A stretch of 64,000 nucleotides of DNA, taken from contig JAUJPC010000002.1 of NCBI GenBank assembly GCA_030447305.1, positions 62,001 to 126,000 on the forward strand, written 5' to 3'. Under the pieces are notes generated by a model, which worked only from the letters and a program-made list of their open reading frames with translations, did no database searches and was not told where the DNA came from. The position numbers were made by a program, and so were the translations under genes. This document shows positions 20,087-28,515 of the stretch, one piece after another. Position 1 is the first letter of the stretch, and each line of letters begins with the position of its first letter. This stretch comes from Actinomycetota bacterium. GTDB taxonomy: Bacteria; Actinomycetota; CADDZG01; JAHWKV01.

Positions 20087-20896
20087 TTACTTGGAGGAGA
20101 AGTCCTCCATGGCCGACGCAAGGTATCGGTGGGTCCAATCTTCGGCAAACTTACGAGACCCGGCGAATACCATCGGCACCTCCGGGTAACGGACTGCCAG
20201 GCGAGCCAGCATGTCGGCCAGCCAAGCTCCTCGTCCGGAATGGGTCTTCAAAATTTCGGGGTAGTCGGCTTCGACAACCACTGCAGCAAGCGGCACCTCC
20301 GCAAGCCGTTGCATCTGGAAGGCCATGGTGCCGTCCGACAAAGAGCTCATCAGGCCCTCGAGTGTCTTTCGCTCAACTGTTGCGATTAGCCGGTCATCCA
20401 CAGCAACGGCGTAATCGCCAGCCTGAAGAGTCGTTTTCTCTGTTTCAACCGCTCGTGTCGAGAAGCGAAAACCATAGCGCTCCCGGGTGTCAACCAGGAT
20501 TCGAAGGCTCTCGATCGTGCGTCCCTTGGGCACTCGCGCTCCGGGGTTTGCCGCTTGAGCCGCCTTCTGCGTCTGCCAGAAGATCGCTTCCCGGCCTCGC
20601 GCTTCGGTGAATATGAACTGGGAGCGGGAAAGGCGTGGGCGGTCCAGGATCAGATCGATCGCGGCGCCGCGCCGGCGGCAGAGCACGACGCGAACCTCGT
20701 CGACTAGCTCGAGAGTAGGGTCCCAGTCGGACTCGTACGGATGGCAGTAGATCCTCGAGGATCGTGGCCAGGTGTCTTTGACTTTAAGGACCAGACCGCC
20801 GCCTACGGGGATATGGACGAGGTACGGCAGACGGCTCTGCTGGTCCGGGTTGCGTGCCACCATGAAGGTTTCCAACAGAATCTGATTCTCTTCCAA
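20087..20896 (-). CDS. ERCC4-type nuclease domain protein
   Basis: ILVDTRERYGFRF...LQAGDYAVAVDDRLIATVERKTLEGLMSSLSDG. Confidence 0.82.
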   Translation of the reverse strand: MEENQILLETFMVARNPDQQSRLPYLVHIPVGGGLVLKVKDTWPRSSRIYCHPYESDWDPTLELVDEVRVVLCRRRGAAIDLILDRPRLSRSQFIFTEARGREAIFWQTQKAAQAANPGARVPKGRTIESLRILVDTRERYGFRFSTRAVETEKTTLQAGDYAVAVDDRLIATVERKTLEGLMSSLSDGTMAFQMQRLAEVPLAAVVVEADYPEILKTHSGRGAWLADMLARLAVRYPEVPMVFAGSRKFAEDWTHRYLASAMEDFSSK

Positions 20897-21035
20897 AAGG
20901 TATACAAAGTCGTTGTTGACAGGACGTTCTTGGCAATTCTGTCACCCCGCGCCATTAGAATCGAACACATGTTCGAAAATCTAGACGAGATAGTCCACCT
21001 TTGAACGCATCGTTTCTGGGCTCAATCCAGACGCA

Positions 21036-22190
21036 ATGGACGGTCATACAGCGGCTGAACTGGTGACTCGCTTCGCCAAGGTGGAAAGGCTGGCCTCCGC
21101 CGGCAAGTCGCTATGTGCCGGAAGGGTCGCATCATCCGGCGCTTGGCGCTCCTCAGGTGATAAGTCGCCTGCCCGCTGGATGGCCCACATCACGGGGGTT
21201 TCGGTGGGACACGCCCTTTCGGCAATCGAAACGGCTGAGAACCTGGCGGAGCTTCCGATGGTGGAGCAGGCTGTGCGGTCCGGGGAGCTTTCGGAGGTGC
21301 AGGCGCATGAGATTTCGTCCGCAGCGGCGGCAAGTCCCAAATCTCAAGATGAGCTGCTCGAAGCAGCAAAGACCGAGAGTGTAGCGGAGCTAAAGCAGCG
21401 TTGTGCAAGGGTGAGGGCTGCTGCAACTTTCGATGAGCTGGCCCGGTACGACAAGATCAGAGCTCGAAGAAGGCTCCGCCACTACCGTGACTTCGATGGG
21501 GCTTTTCGCTTGGATGCAGTTCTTACGCCGGATGCCGGGGCGCTAGTTCTGGCGACCCTGGAACCCTACGTCGAAAGAGTTTCGAGAGACCTGCAGCTGC
21601 AGGGGCGGCGGGAGTCTCGTGAGGCGATGGCGGCAGATGCTCTGGTGGCCATGGCTAAGCATGCTGGTGCCTGCGATTCTGAGCCGGTGAGCCATAGTCC
21701 AAGGGCCTCGGTGCAGGTGATGGTGGACCACTCCGCTCTGGTACGGGGCTCGGTGGCCGAGGGCGAGACCTGCGAGATCAAAGGAGTCGGCCCGGTACCG
21801 GTTTCAACCGCACGGGCCTTGTCCTCGGATGCCTTCTTGACCGCCCTCTCCATGGATGGAGCGGACGTCCGGTGTGTGGCTCATTTTGGCAGAACCATCA
21901 ACGCTCAGTTGAGAAGAGCCTTGGAAGTACGGGACCCCGAATGTGTGGTGCCGGGGTGCTACGTGAGCCACAATCTCGAGATTGATCACATTCAGCCCCT
22001 GGCTGAGGGTGGTCCGACCACCCTCGACAACTTGGCCAGACTTTGTTCCTTCCATCACTTCCAAAAGACCCATCGCGGTTATCGCCTGAGCGGGAGGCCG
22101 GGGTGGTGGAAATGGGAGAAACCACCCTCGAGCAAGAATTCAAGAGACTTCTTGCGTTTTAACGGTTCAGAGCCAGGAAACTCGGGTTAG
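21036..22190 (+). CDS. HNH endonuclease, DUF222 family
   Basis: DUF222-like N-terminus; C-terminal CVVPGCYVSHNLEIDHIQPLAEGGPTTLDNLARLCSFHHFQKTH. Confidence 0.9.
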   Translation: MDGHTAAELVTRFAKVERLASAGKSLCAGRVASSGAWRSSGDKSPARWMAHITGVSVGHALSAIETAENLAELPMVEQAVRSGELSEVQAHEISSAAAASPKSQDELLEAAKTESVAELKQRCARVRAAATFDELARYDKIRARRRLRHYRDFDGAFRLDAVLTPDAGALVLATLEPYVERVSRDLQLQGRRESREAMAADALVAMAKHAGACDSEPVSHSPRASVQVMVDHSALVRGSVAEGETCEIKGVGPVPVSTARALSSDAFLTALSMDGADVRCVAHFGRTINAQLRRALEVRDPECVVPGCYVSHNLEIDHIQPLAEGGPTTLDNLARLCSFHHFQKTHRGYRLSGRPGWWKWEKPPSSKNSRDFLRFNGSEPGNSG

Positions 22191-22230
22191 GTGGGGCTCG
22201 CCGCCTTGGAATTCTCGTCCAGCTTGCGCT

Positions 22231-22570
22231 CTATACGCTGAGCATCTTCTTGATCTCCTCTTCGCCGACCTTCGATTCAGCGCTTCCCCGGTGGATATAG
22301 AGACCGGCAAGCACAACGAAGGCGAAGACTGAAGGAACTCGGGTTGCCAGTTCTCCAGGGTTGATTGAGCGAGCTGTCGATGTAGCCGCTCACCTCCACC
22401 GGCTGGCCATGCTCCTCCTGCTCATCCTTGTACTGCTGTCACTCCGCAACGCCCCACCCGAACCAGACCACCAGAAACAACACCAGCAGGCTCAACGAGA
22501 GCGCGAACCCCCCAAAGGCTTTCACCCGTGCGGCGTTTCCGCTTGACGCTCCGCCTGAGCGATTTCACAA
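22231..22570 (-). pseudogene. Degenerate small membrane protein gene
   Basis: Reverse frames reconstruct AERQAETPHG / KAFGGFALSLSLLVLFLVVWFGWGVAE*QQYKDEQEEHGQPVEVSGYIDSS / NPGELATRVPSVFAFVVLAGLYIHRGSAESKVGEEEIKKMLSV* across frame changes and one in-frame TGA. Confidence 0.6.
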
Positions 22571-23264
22571 GAACAACCAGGGGCCCTGGATGATTCCAGC
22601 GACCAATAGACGATTCAGCATTTCCACCCCTACGCCCTCCCTGTCTGTGCCCGAATTCTGCTCGTACCCGGTGAGTTAATCGCCGCTGCAGGTGCCGGCG
22701 TCACGCAGCGGGGTGGATGTCCCAGCCGGTCACGCTCCTCAGGCGATTGCGAGGGTACTCGAGAGGGTGCTGGGCAATCCATTTGTTGCGTTGAGGCATC
22801 CACCAAAGAGCGACATCACATTCCGAGCCGTCCGGTGCGATCAGCAGGACGTTTTCCAGTTGGGGAAAGCGGCGGGTGTTGGACATGGCCCACGTGGGCG
22901 CGGGCGGCATCAGGCGGTGCGACTGGGACGTGTTGGCGCCAACGGAATCGCTGTTGGGATCGGCGTCGGCCACGCAGCAGCGACAAATCGAAGCATGGGT
23001 CTTCGGAATGCGGACGGAGCACTCCCAGCAGTTGCTGATGCCAAAGGACATGCCGCGCCCGGGGGATTGGGAGTCGCCGTTCATGGTTCCGGTCCTTCGA
23101 GGCGGGCTCAGGATGGTATCGCTGAGGGATGAGGAAATCTGCTTACCTCGGGTGCCTGCCTTTACCCTGAGCGTTTCCTGCCAAACATCGTGACCTCCAA
23201 AGCTGTGACTCGTCCGATCAGCCAGCACGCCGGAGGCGTCCAGTACCCGCATCGCCTGGGGGCT

Positions 23265-24329
23265 TTATGTGTCGGATTCCGGCTGACGCGCTCCTACGCC
23301 GGTCAGGAACTCCCGAATACGAAACGGACCGCCGGCGTTGCGGGCCATCGGCGGAGTCGGTAGCGAGTCACGCCGGTTCAAGCCGTGGATCAGGTCCAAC
23401 AGAGCCTCTGCCGAAGAGTGGCGGGGTTTCCAGCCGAGCTGCTCGTGCGCCCTGGTCGTATCCAGCAGGGGAGACTGCACCGCCATATCGAACCACCCCA
23501 CCGGACTGGGCTGAAGCCGCAAACGCCATGTCAGGTCGGTCGCGCCCCTTACCAGCCACTTCGGAAGGGTCAGCGCACGGGACTCTAGGATGTCGGCCAT
23601 CGCTTTGAAGTCCAGAACCGGATCAGCGGCAATGTTGAACGGTCCCCGGGCCTCGCTCACCAGTGCCAGCCGGTACGCCTCGCCGACATCATAGGAGTGG
23701 ACGAACTGTGTCCGGACTCCTTTGAGATGCGGTAGGAAGGGTATCAGTCCCGGTCGGATCAGGGTTGTGGGCACCAGCGGTCCCATGAAAAGCCGGCGAA
23801 TCTCGCATGCTGCTTCCGATTTCAGGATGACCACCTTGCGGAGCCGCACCACGCGGGTGGCGGGCGAGCGGGCCTCGAAGGCGTCGAGCAACCTCTCGAC
23901 CTCCGCCTTGTGCCGGGAGTAGAAGCTGGTCCTGATGCCGTGGGTGGGCCACTCCTCGTTGACCTTGCGATCCTTGGGACCGGGAGAGTAGGCACCGATG
24001 GACGACGCGTAGACAAGCGACGGCACCTCGGCCCGCTCGACTGCCTCGAAAACTCGCTCGCTCCCCCGGACGTTGATCTTGCGAAGGGTTTCGAGGTCCC
24101 GGGAGGGCTGAATTGCCCATGCCAGGTGCACTACGGCGTCCGCCCCCTTCAGAACGGGTTCGAGGTCCGACGTGGTGATGTCTGCGGTCTCCCACCTCAC
24201 CTTGGGCATCTCAACGGTCGGGAGCCGCCGGGCCACGCCGACCACCTCGTCAACCGCGTCTTCATCGGCCAGGCTACGGATAAGGCTGGTTCCGACATTG
24301 CCGGAGCCACCGATTATCACCACGCGCAT
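23265..24329 (-). CDS. NAD-dependent epimerase/dehydratase (extended SDR)
   Basis: MRVVIIGGSGNVGTSLIRSL; VYASSIGAYSPG; YSRHKAEVERLL. Confidence 0.88.
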   Translation of the reverse strand: MRVVIIGGSGNVGTSLIRSLADEDAVDEVVGVARRLPTVEMPKVRWETADITTSDLEPVLKGADAVVHLAWAIQPSRDLETLRKINVRGSERVFEAVERAEVPSLVYASSIGAYSPGPKDRKVNEEWPTHGIRTSFYSRHKAEVERLLDAFEARSPATRVVRLRKVVILKSEAACEIRRLFMGPLVPTTLIRPGLIPFLPHLKGVRTQFVHSYDVGEAYRLALVSEARGPFNIAADPVLDFKAMADILESRALTLPKWLVRGATDLTWRLRLQPSPVGWFDMAVQSPLLDTTRAHEQLGWKPRHSSAEALLDLIHGLNRRDSLPTPPMARNAGGPFRIREFLTGVGARQPESDT

Positions 24330-24450
24330 GGGTCTTTGCCTACCCCGCCCATAGGGGGGCAAACGCCTGCAAGCACCGGCGGGCTGCCGCGCACGGAGCA
24401 GGTTCTAATCGCAGTCGACGGCGCCGGCGGCGCCGTGACAGTCTTGAGCC

Positions 24451-25074
24451 ATGGTTGAAGAGTGGTCCCAACGCGAGCACGCCCGGTGGTATCTGGGGCT
24501 GGCGGATCGTTTTCCTCATCGCCGGGAGGGCGAGGCGGTGGTCCTGGAGCAGATTCCGCACGATGTTCAGCGGGTCCTGGATCTCGGGACTGGCGACGGA
24601 CGGATGCTAGCCCTGATCCTGTCGGTACGCCCCGGCGCAACCGGAGTGGCGCTGGACGGATCCGAGCCCATGCTGGAGCTCGCCGCCGCCCGATTCGAGG
24701 GGCATCCCGGCGTGGCCACCCTCCTCCACGACATGATGGAACCGTTGCCGGATCTCGGCACGTTTGATGCGGTGGTGTCCTCCTTTGCCATCCACCACCT
24801 GGAGGACAACCGGAAGCGGGAGCTGTACAGGGAGGTCTTCGGCATGCTGCGGCCGGACGGCGTTTTCTGCAACCTCGAGCACGTCTCCTCCCCCACTCCC
24901 GAGCTGCACGCCCGCTGGAGGCGGTCGCTCGGAATCGACGGGGAACCGGAAGATCCGTCCAACCGCTGCGTCGATGTCGAGACGCAGCTCCGATGGCTGC
25001 GGGCGATCGGCTATCGGGATGTGGACTGCTACTGGAAGTGGATGGAGACGGCGCTTTTGTGCGGGCTCAAGTAA
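24451..25074 (+). CDS. Class I SAM-dependent methyltransferase
   Basis: VLDLGTGDGRMLALILSVRPGATGVALDGSEPMLELA; FDAVVSSFAIHHLED. Confidence 0.9.
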   Translation: MVEEWSQREHARWYLGLADRFPHRREGEAVVLEQIPHDVQRVLDLGTGDGRMLALILSVRPGATGVALDGSEPMLELAAARFEGHPGVATLLHDMMEPLPDLGTFDAVVSSFAIHHLEDNRKRELYREVFGMLRPDGVFCNLEHVSSPTPELHARWRRSLGIDGEPEDPSNRCVDVETQLRWLRAIGYRDVDCYWKWMETALLCGLK

Positions 25075-25178
25075 GGGAACCGCTGCGCCCTCCATCCTGC
25101 AGCGTAGGAATCCGATCGGCCCTCCTGTCCATGGCATGCAGGAGGCGGGGGAACGGTCGGTCACGGTTAGACTAGGCC

Positions 25179-25550
25179 GTGGCCTTGATGCAACGATCCG
25201 TTTCTTTCGGCGCTTTCGGCGCTTTATACCTGGTCGTCGCACTGACGGCGATTTTTCTGGCAGCGCCGGGAACCGACCTTCGGCGGACGGATGCAGGAAC
25301 GTACCCCGACGGCCGGCTCGACGCTACCGCTCTGGCACCGAACCTGGAGGAAACCGACCTCAGCTTGGCCCGGTCGGCACTGCAGCTCTCCGGACGCCGG
25401 ACGGGGGTGCCGGCCTCGGCGGCGGCACTCCTGAGCAACGGCCTGATTTTCCCGGCCATGGCTACAGTGGCGGTTCTACTGCTCGCCTTCCGGGTGAGGC
25501 CCGGCGGCCCGGTAGTTCAGCCCTACTTAAGGGGACCCCCGCTTCGCTGA
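25179..25550 (+). CDS. Small two-TM hypothetical protein
   Basis: N-terminal FGALYLVVALTAIFLAAPG and C-terminal NGLIFPAMATVAVLLLAF segments; upstream of secDF on the same strand. Confidence 0.5.
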   Translation: MALMQRSVSFGAFGALYLVVALTAIFLAAPGTDLRRTDAGTYPDGRLDATALAPNLEETDLSLARSALQLSGRRTGVPASAAALLSNGLIFPAMATVAVLLLAFRVRPGGPVVQPYLRGPPLR

Positions 25551-25645
25551 TCGAGCCTGGTTGCCCGGGTCCCCCATGGGTGAACCGGGGTCTAGAGTTT
25601 GTTCGCCAGTTCAGCTGATACCCAACCGTTTGGAGGAACCCACCA

Positions 25646-27958
25646 ATGAACCGCCAGCTTTTGTGGCGCGGCCTGCTTGCAACGCTAGTCGTCGCCGGCT
25701 CGGTTGCACTCGTGCTGACCCGCCCGCCCCGGCTCGGGCTCGACCTCAAGGGGGGGAGTCAGATCGTTTTGGCGACCTCGAGCACCGACCGCCAGAGCGC
25801 CACCGACGACGCAGTCACCCGGACCTTGGAGGTACTGAGGCGGCGTGTCGACCAGCTGGGTGTTTCCGAATCGAGCCTTCAGCGCAGCGGTGACCGCCGT
25901 ATCATCGTCGAGCTGCCCGGCGTCGAGGACCCCAGAGAGGCAGTCGAGGTCATCGGAAGAACGGCTCAGCTGGAGTTCCACCCGGTTATCGCCGCCGCTT
26001 TGGCCCAACCGACTCCGGCCGCCTCGCCATCGCCGAATCCGGACGGGACTATCGTCCTCAACGACGAGTTCGGCCGGGCTCTCACGCTCGGGCCATCCGA
26101 GGTCGGCGGAGACGCCGTCCGGCGCGCCAGCGCGGTCCTGGACCCCAACGGCGCCTGGCAGGTGAACGTCGACTTTGAGCGGGCCGGCAGCAGGCGTTGG
26201 GAGCAGCTGACCGGCACCGCCGCTTGCTCCCCGGACGGAGACCCCAAGCGACAGATTGCCATTGTGCTGGACAACAAGATCATCTCTGCGCCTCAGGTCG
26301 GCACAGACGTCGTTTGCAACGAGGGCATTACCGGCGGGACCACCGTCATCACGGGCAACTTCGAGGAGAAGGAAGCCAAGGATCTGGCCCTGCTGATCCG
26401 GGCCGGCGCCCTTCCCGTGCCGGTTGAGGTGGTGGAGCAGCGGACCGTTGGACCGACCCTGGGCCAGCAGGCCATCGACGCCAGCACGCGGGCGGCCATC
26501 ATCGGTGCCTCCCTCACGATCCTCTACATGATCCTCTACTACCGGGTGATCGGAGGAGCTGCAGCCGTCGCTCTCATTCTTTACGGGCTCATCTCGTTCG
26601 CCGTCCTCCTTGCGCTCGACGCGACGCTCACGCTTCCCGGCATCGCCGGTTTCGTGCTTGCCATCGGTATGGCAGTCGACTCGAACGTGCTCGTCTTTGA
26701 GCGAATACGCGAAGAGTATGTCGGCAAGAAGCGCCCGCTGGCCGCGGTGAACCTGGGCTTCCGCAAGGCCCTGAGCGCCATCGGAGACTCCAACGCCACG
26801 ACGCTGCTCGCTGCGGTGCTGCTGTTCTTCCTGGCATCCGGAGCAGTCCGAGGTTTCGGGGTCACCCTGTCCGTCGGTGTGGTGGTCTCCATCTTCACCA
26901 CTCTGGTGGTGACCAGGGTGCTGGTGGAGCTGCTGGTGAAGATACCCGCCCTGCGCAACCGTCCCCGTCTTCTGGGCGTTGAGTCCAAGCGGCGGCTGCT
27001 GAATTGGCTTGAGGCAAAGCAGCCCAATCTGATCGGCCACAGCAAGTTCTTCTTCACCCTGTCTTTGGTCGCCGTCGGCCTCGCGGTTGCCGGGCTGCTC
27101 GTCCGGAACCTGAACTACGGCGTCGAGTTCACCGGCGGCCGACTGGTGGAGTACTCGACAGAGCGCCGGGTCAGCCTCGATCGCCTTCGGGAGTCGCTCG
27201 CGGACATCGGCCTTCCTCGGGCGCAGGTGCAGGCCTCCGGCGACGACAACGTGAGCATCCGGACCGGTCAGCTGACTGCCGCGGAGGAAGCCGGGATCGT
27301 CTCGGCCCTCGAGGAGCTCGGCGGCGACACGGAGAAGGCCCGTGATGAGTTCATCGGTCCCAGCATCGGCAACGAGCTGCGCCAGAGAGCGCTCATGGCA
27401 TTGGGTTTGGCGTTGATCGCCCAGCTGGCGTACCTGGCCATTCGCTTCCGCTGGAACTTCGGGCTTGCCGCCGTTCTGGCGATGTTCCACGACGTGGTCA
27501 TCCTTATCGGCATCTTCGCCTGGTTCGGCAAGGAGATCGATGGCGTCTTTCTGGCCGCCCTGCTCACCGTCATCGGTTACTCGATCAACGACTCGGTTGT
27601 CGTCTTCGACCGCATCAGGGAGCGGCGGCGGGAGAGGTCGTCCGAGACGCTGGAGAAGGTGGCCAACGATGCCTGCCTTCAAACCTTCCCGCGGACGGTC
27701 AACACGGGCCTTGGAGCATTCTTCATTCTCATCGCGCTCTATGTCCTGGGCGGCGAGAGCCTCACCGACTTCGCGCTGGCCCTGATCATCGGTATCGCGG
27801 TGGGGACCTACAGCTCCGTGCTGACGGCCGCCCCGCTGTGCGTGATGCTCGATCGTTGGAAGCCGGCGCCGGCGCCGGTCCGCAAGTCGGCATCAGCAAA
27901 GCGCCGCCCGGCATCAAGCACGGGGCGGCGGCCGTCTTCCAGCCGGACGAGGCGATGA
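25646..27958 (+). CDS. secDF: Fused protein translocase subunit SecDF
   Basis: SecD half (GLDLKGGSQIVL, VVEQRTVGPTLGQQAIDAS, GFVLAIGMAVDSNVLVFERIREE) and SecF half (NYGVEFTGGRLVEYS, LTVIGYSINDSVVVFDRIRER) in one 770-aa ORF. Confidence 0.93.
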   Translation: MNRQLLWRGLLATLVVAGSVALVLTRPPRLGLDLKGGSQIVLATSSTDRQSATDDAVTRTLEVLRRRVDQLGVSESSLQRSGDRRIIVELPGVEDPREAVEVIGRTAQLEFHPVIAAALAQPTPAASPSPNPDGTIVLNDEFGRALTLGPSEVGGDAVRRASAVLDPNGAWQVNVDFERAGSRRWEQLTGTAACSPDGDPKRQIAIVLDNKIISAPQVGTDVVCNEGITGGTTVITGNFEEKEAKDLALLIRAGALPVPVEVVEQRTVGPTLGQQAIDASTRAAIIGASLTILYMILYYRVIGGAAAVALILYGLISFAVLLALDATLTLPGIAGFVLAIGMAVDSNVLVFERIREEYVGKKRPLAAVNLGFRKALSAIGDSNATTLLAAVLLFFLASGAVRGFGVTLSVGVVVSIFTTLVVTRVLVELLVKIPALRNRPRLLGVESKRRLLNWLEAKQPNLIGHSKFFFTLSLVAVGLAVAGLLVRNLNYGVEFTGGRLVEYSTERRVSLDRLRESLADIGLPRAQVQASGDDNVSIRTGQLTAAEEAGIVSALEELGGDTEKARDEFIGPSIGNELRQRALMALGLALIAQLAYLAIRFRWNFGLAAVLAMFHDVVILIGIFAWFGKEIDGVFLAALLTVIGYSINDSVVVFDRIRERRRERSSETLEKVANDACLQTFPRTVNTGLGAFFILIALYVLGGESLTDFALALIIGIAVGTYSSVLTAAPLCVMLDRWKPAPAPVRKSASAKRRPASSTGRRPSSSRTRR

Positions 27959-28014
27959 CCGCCGGCGAGTAAAAGGCCCCACGGACAAGATCATGTGAAG
28001 TAAGGAGACCCGAT

Positions 28015-28500
28015 TTGAAACTTGACGTTCATGAGGACGATCTGCCGGGCATCGGACGCAGGTACGTGGTCCAGGGTGATGACGGCGGAGTGCTCACGAT
28101 TGTGTTGCACAACAGTGGTAGGCGGGAGCTGTACCTGTTCCCCCGCCACGGGGACCAGCCGGTGACGGTGGCAATGGACGATCACCAGGCGCGCCTCGCG
28201 GCAGCAGTGCTCAGTGGAGATTACTCACCACCGCAGCAGGTCCAGGAGATCGATGAGGTGATGAAGGACCTCGCGATTGAGTGGTACGTTCTGGGCCCCG
28301 GTTCGCCCGGAGCGGGCCAGAGCATCGAGAGCCTTCACATCCGAAGCGCGACGGGTATCAATGTGATGGCCATACTTCGCGGCCACAACGTTATCCACGG
28401 CCCCCGAGACTCTCAGCTACTCGAGGTAGGAGATCGGTTGATCGTTGCAGGGCGGCGATCCAGCATGCCGGCGTTCCGCAGGCTCGTGGTCGAGTCCTAG
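28015..28500 (+). CDS. KhtT-like cation:proton antiporter regulatory subunit (TrkA-C)
   Basis: TrkA-C pattern SIESLHIRSATGINVMAILRGHNVIHGPRDSQLLEVGDRLIVAGRR. Confidence 0.8.
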   Translation: MKLDVHEDDLPGIGRRYVVQGDDGGVLTIVLHNSGRRELYLFPRHGDQPVTVAMDDHQARLAAAVLSGDYSPPQQVQEIDEVMKDLAIEWYVLGPGSPGAGQSIESLHIRSATGINVMAILRGHNVIHGPRDSQLLEVGDRLIVAGRRSSMPAFRRLVVES

Positions 28501-28515
28501 GGTGGGGTGAAGTAA

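Noticed and set aside
22701-23252. 183-aa minus-strand ORF (...NVLLIAPDGSECDVALWWMPQRNKW...)
   Set aside because: Possibly coding, but both strands are open and no family or convincing start was recognised; not supportable from sequence alone.
25685-27682. 665-aa minus-strand ORF opposite secDF
   Set aside because: Shadow ORF of a high-GC gene; Asp/Gly/Glu/His-rich with no recognisable domain.
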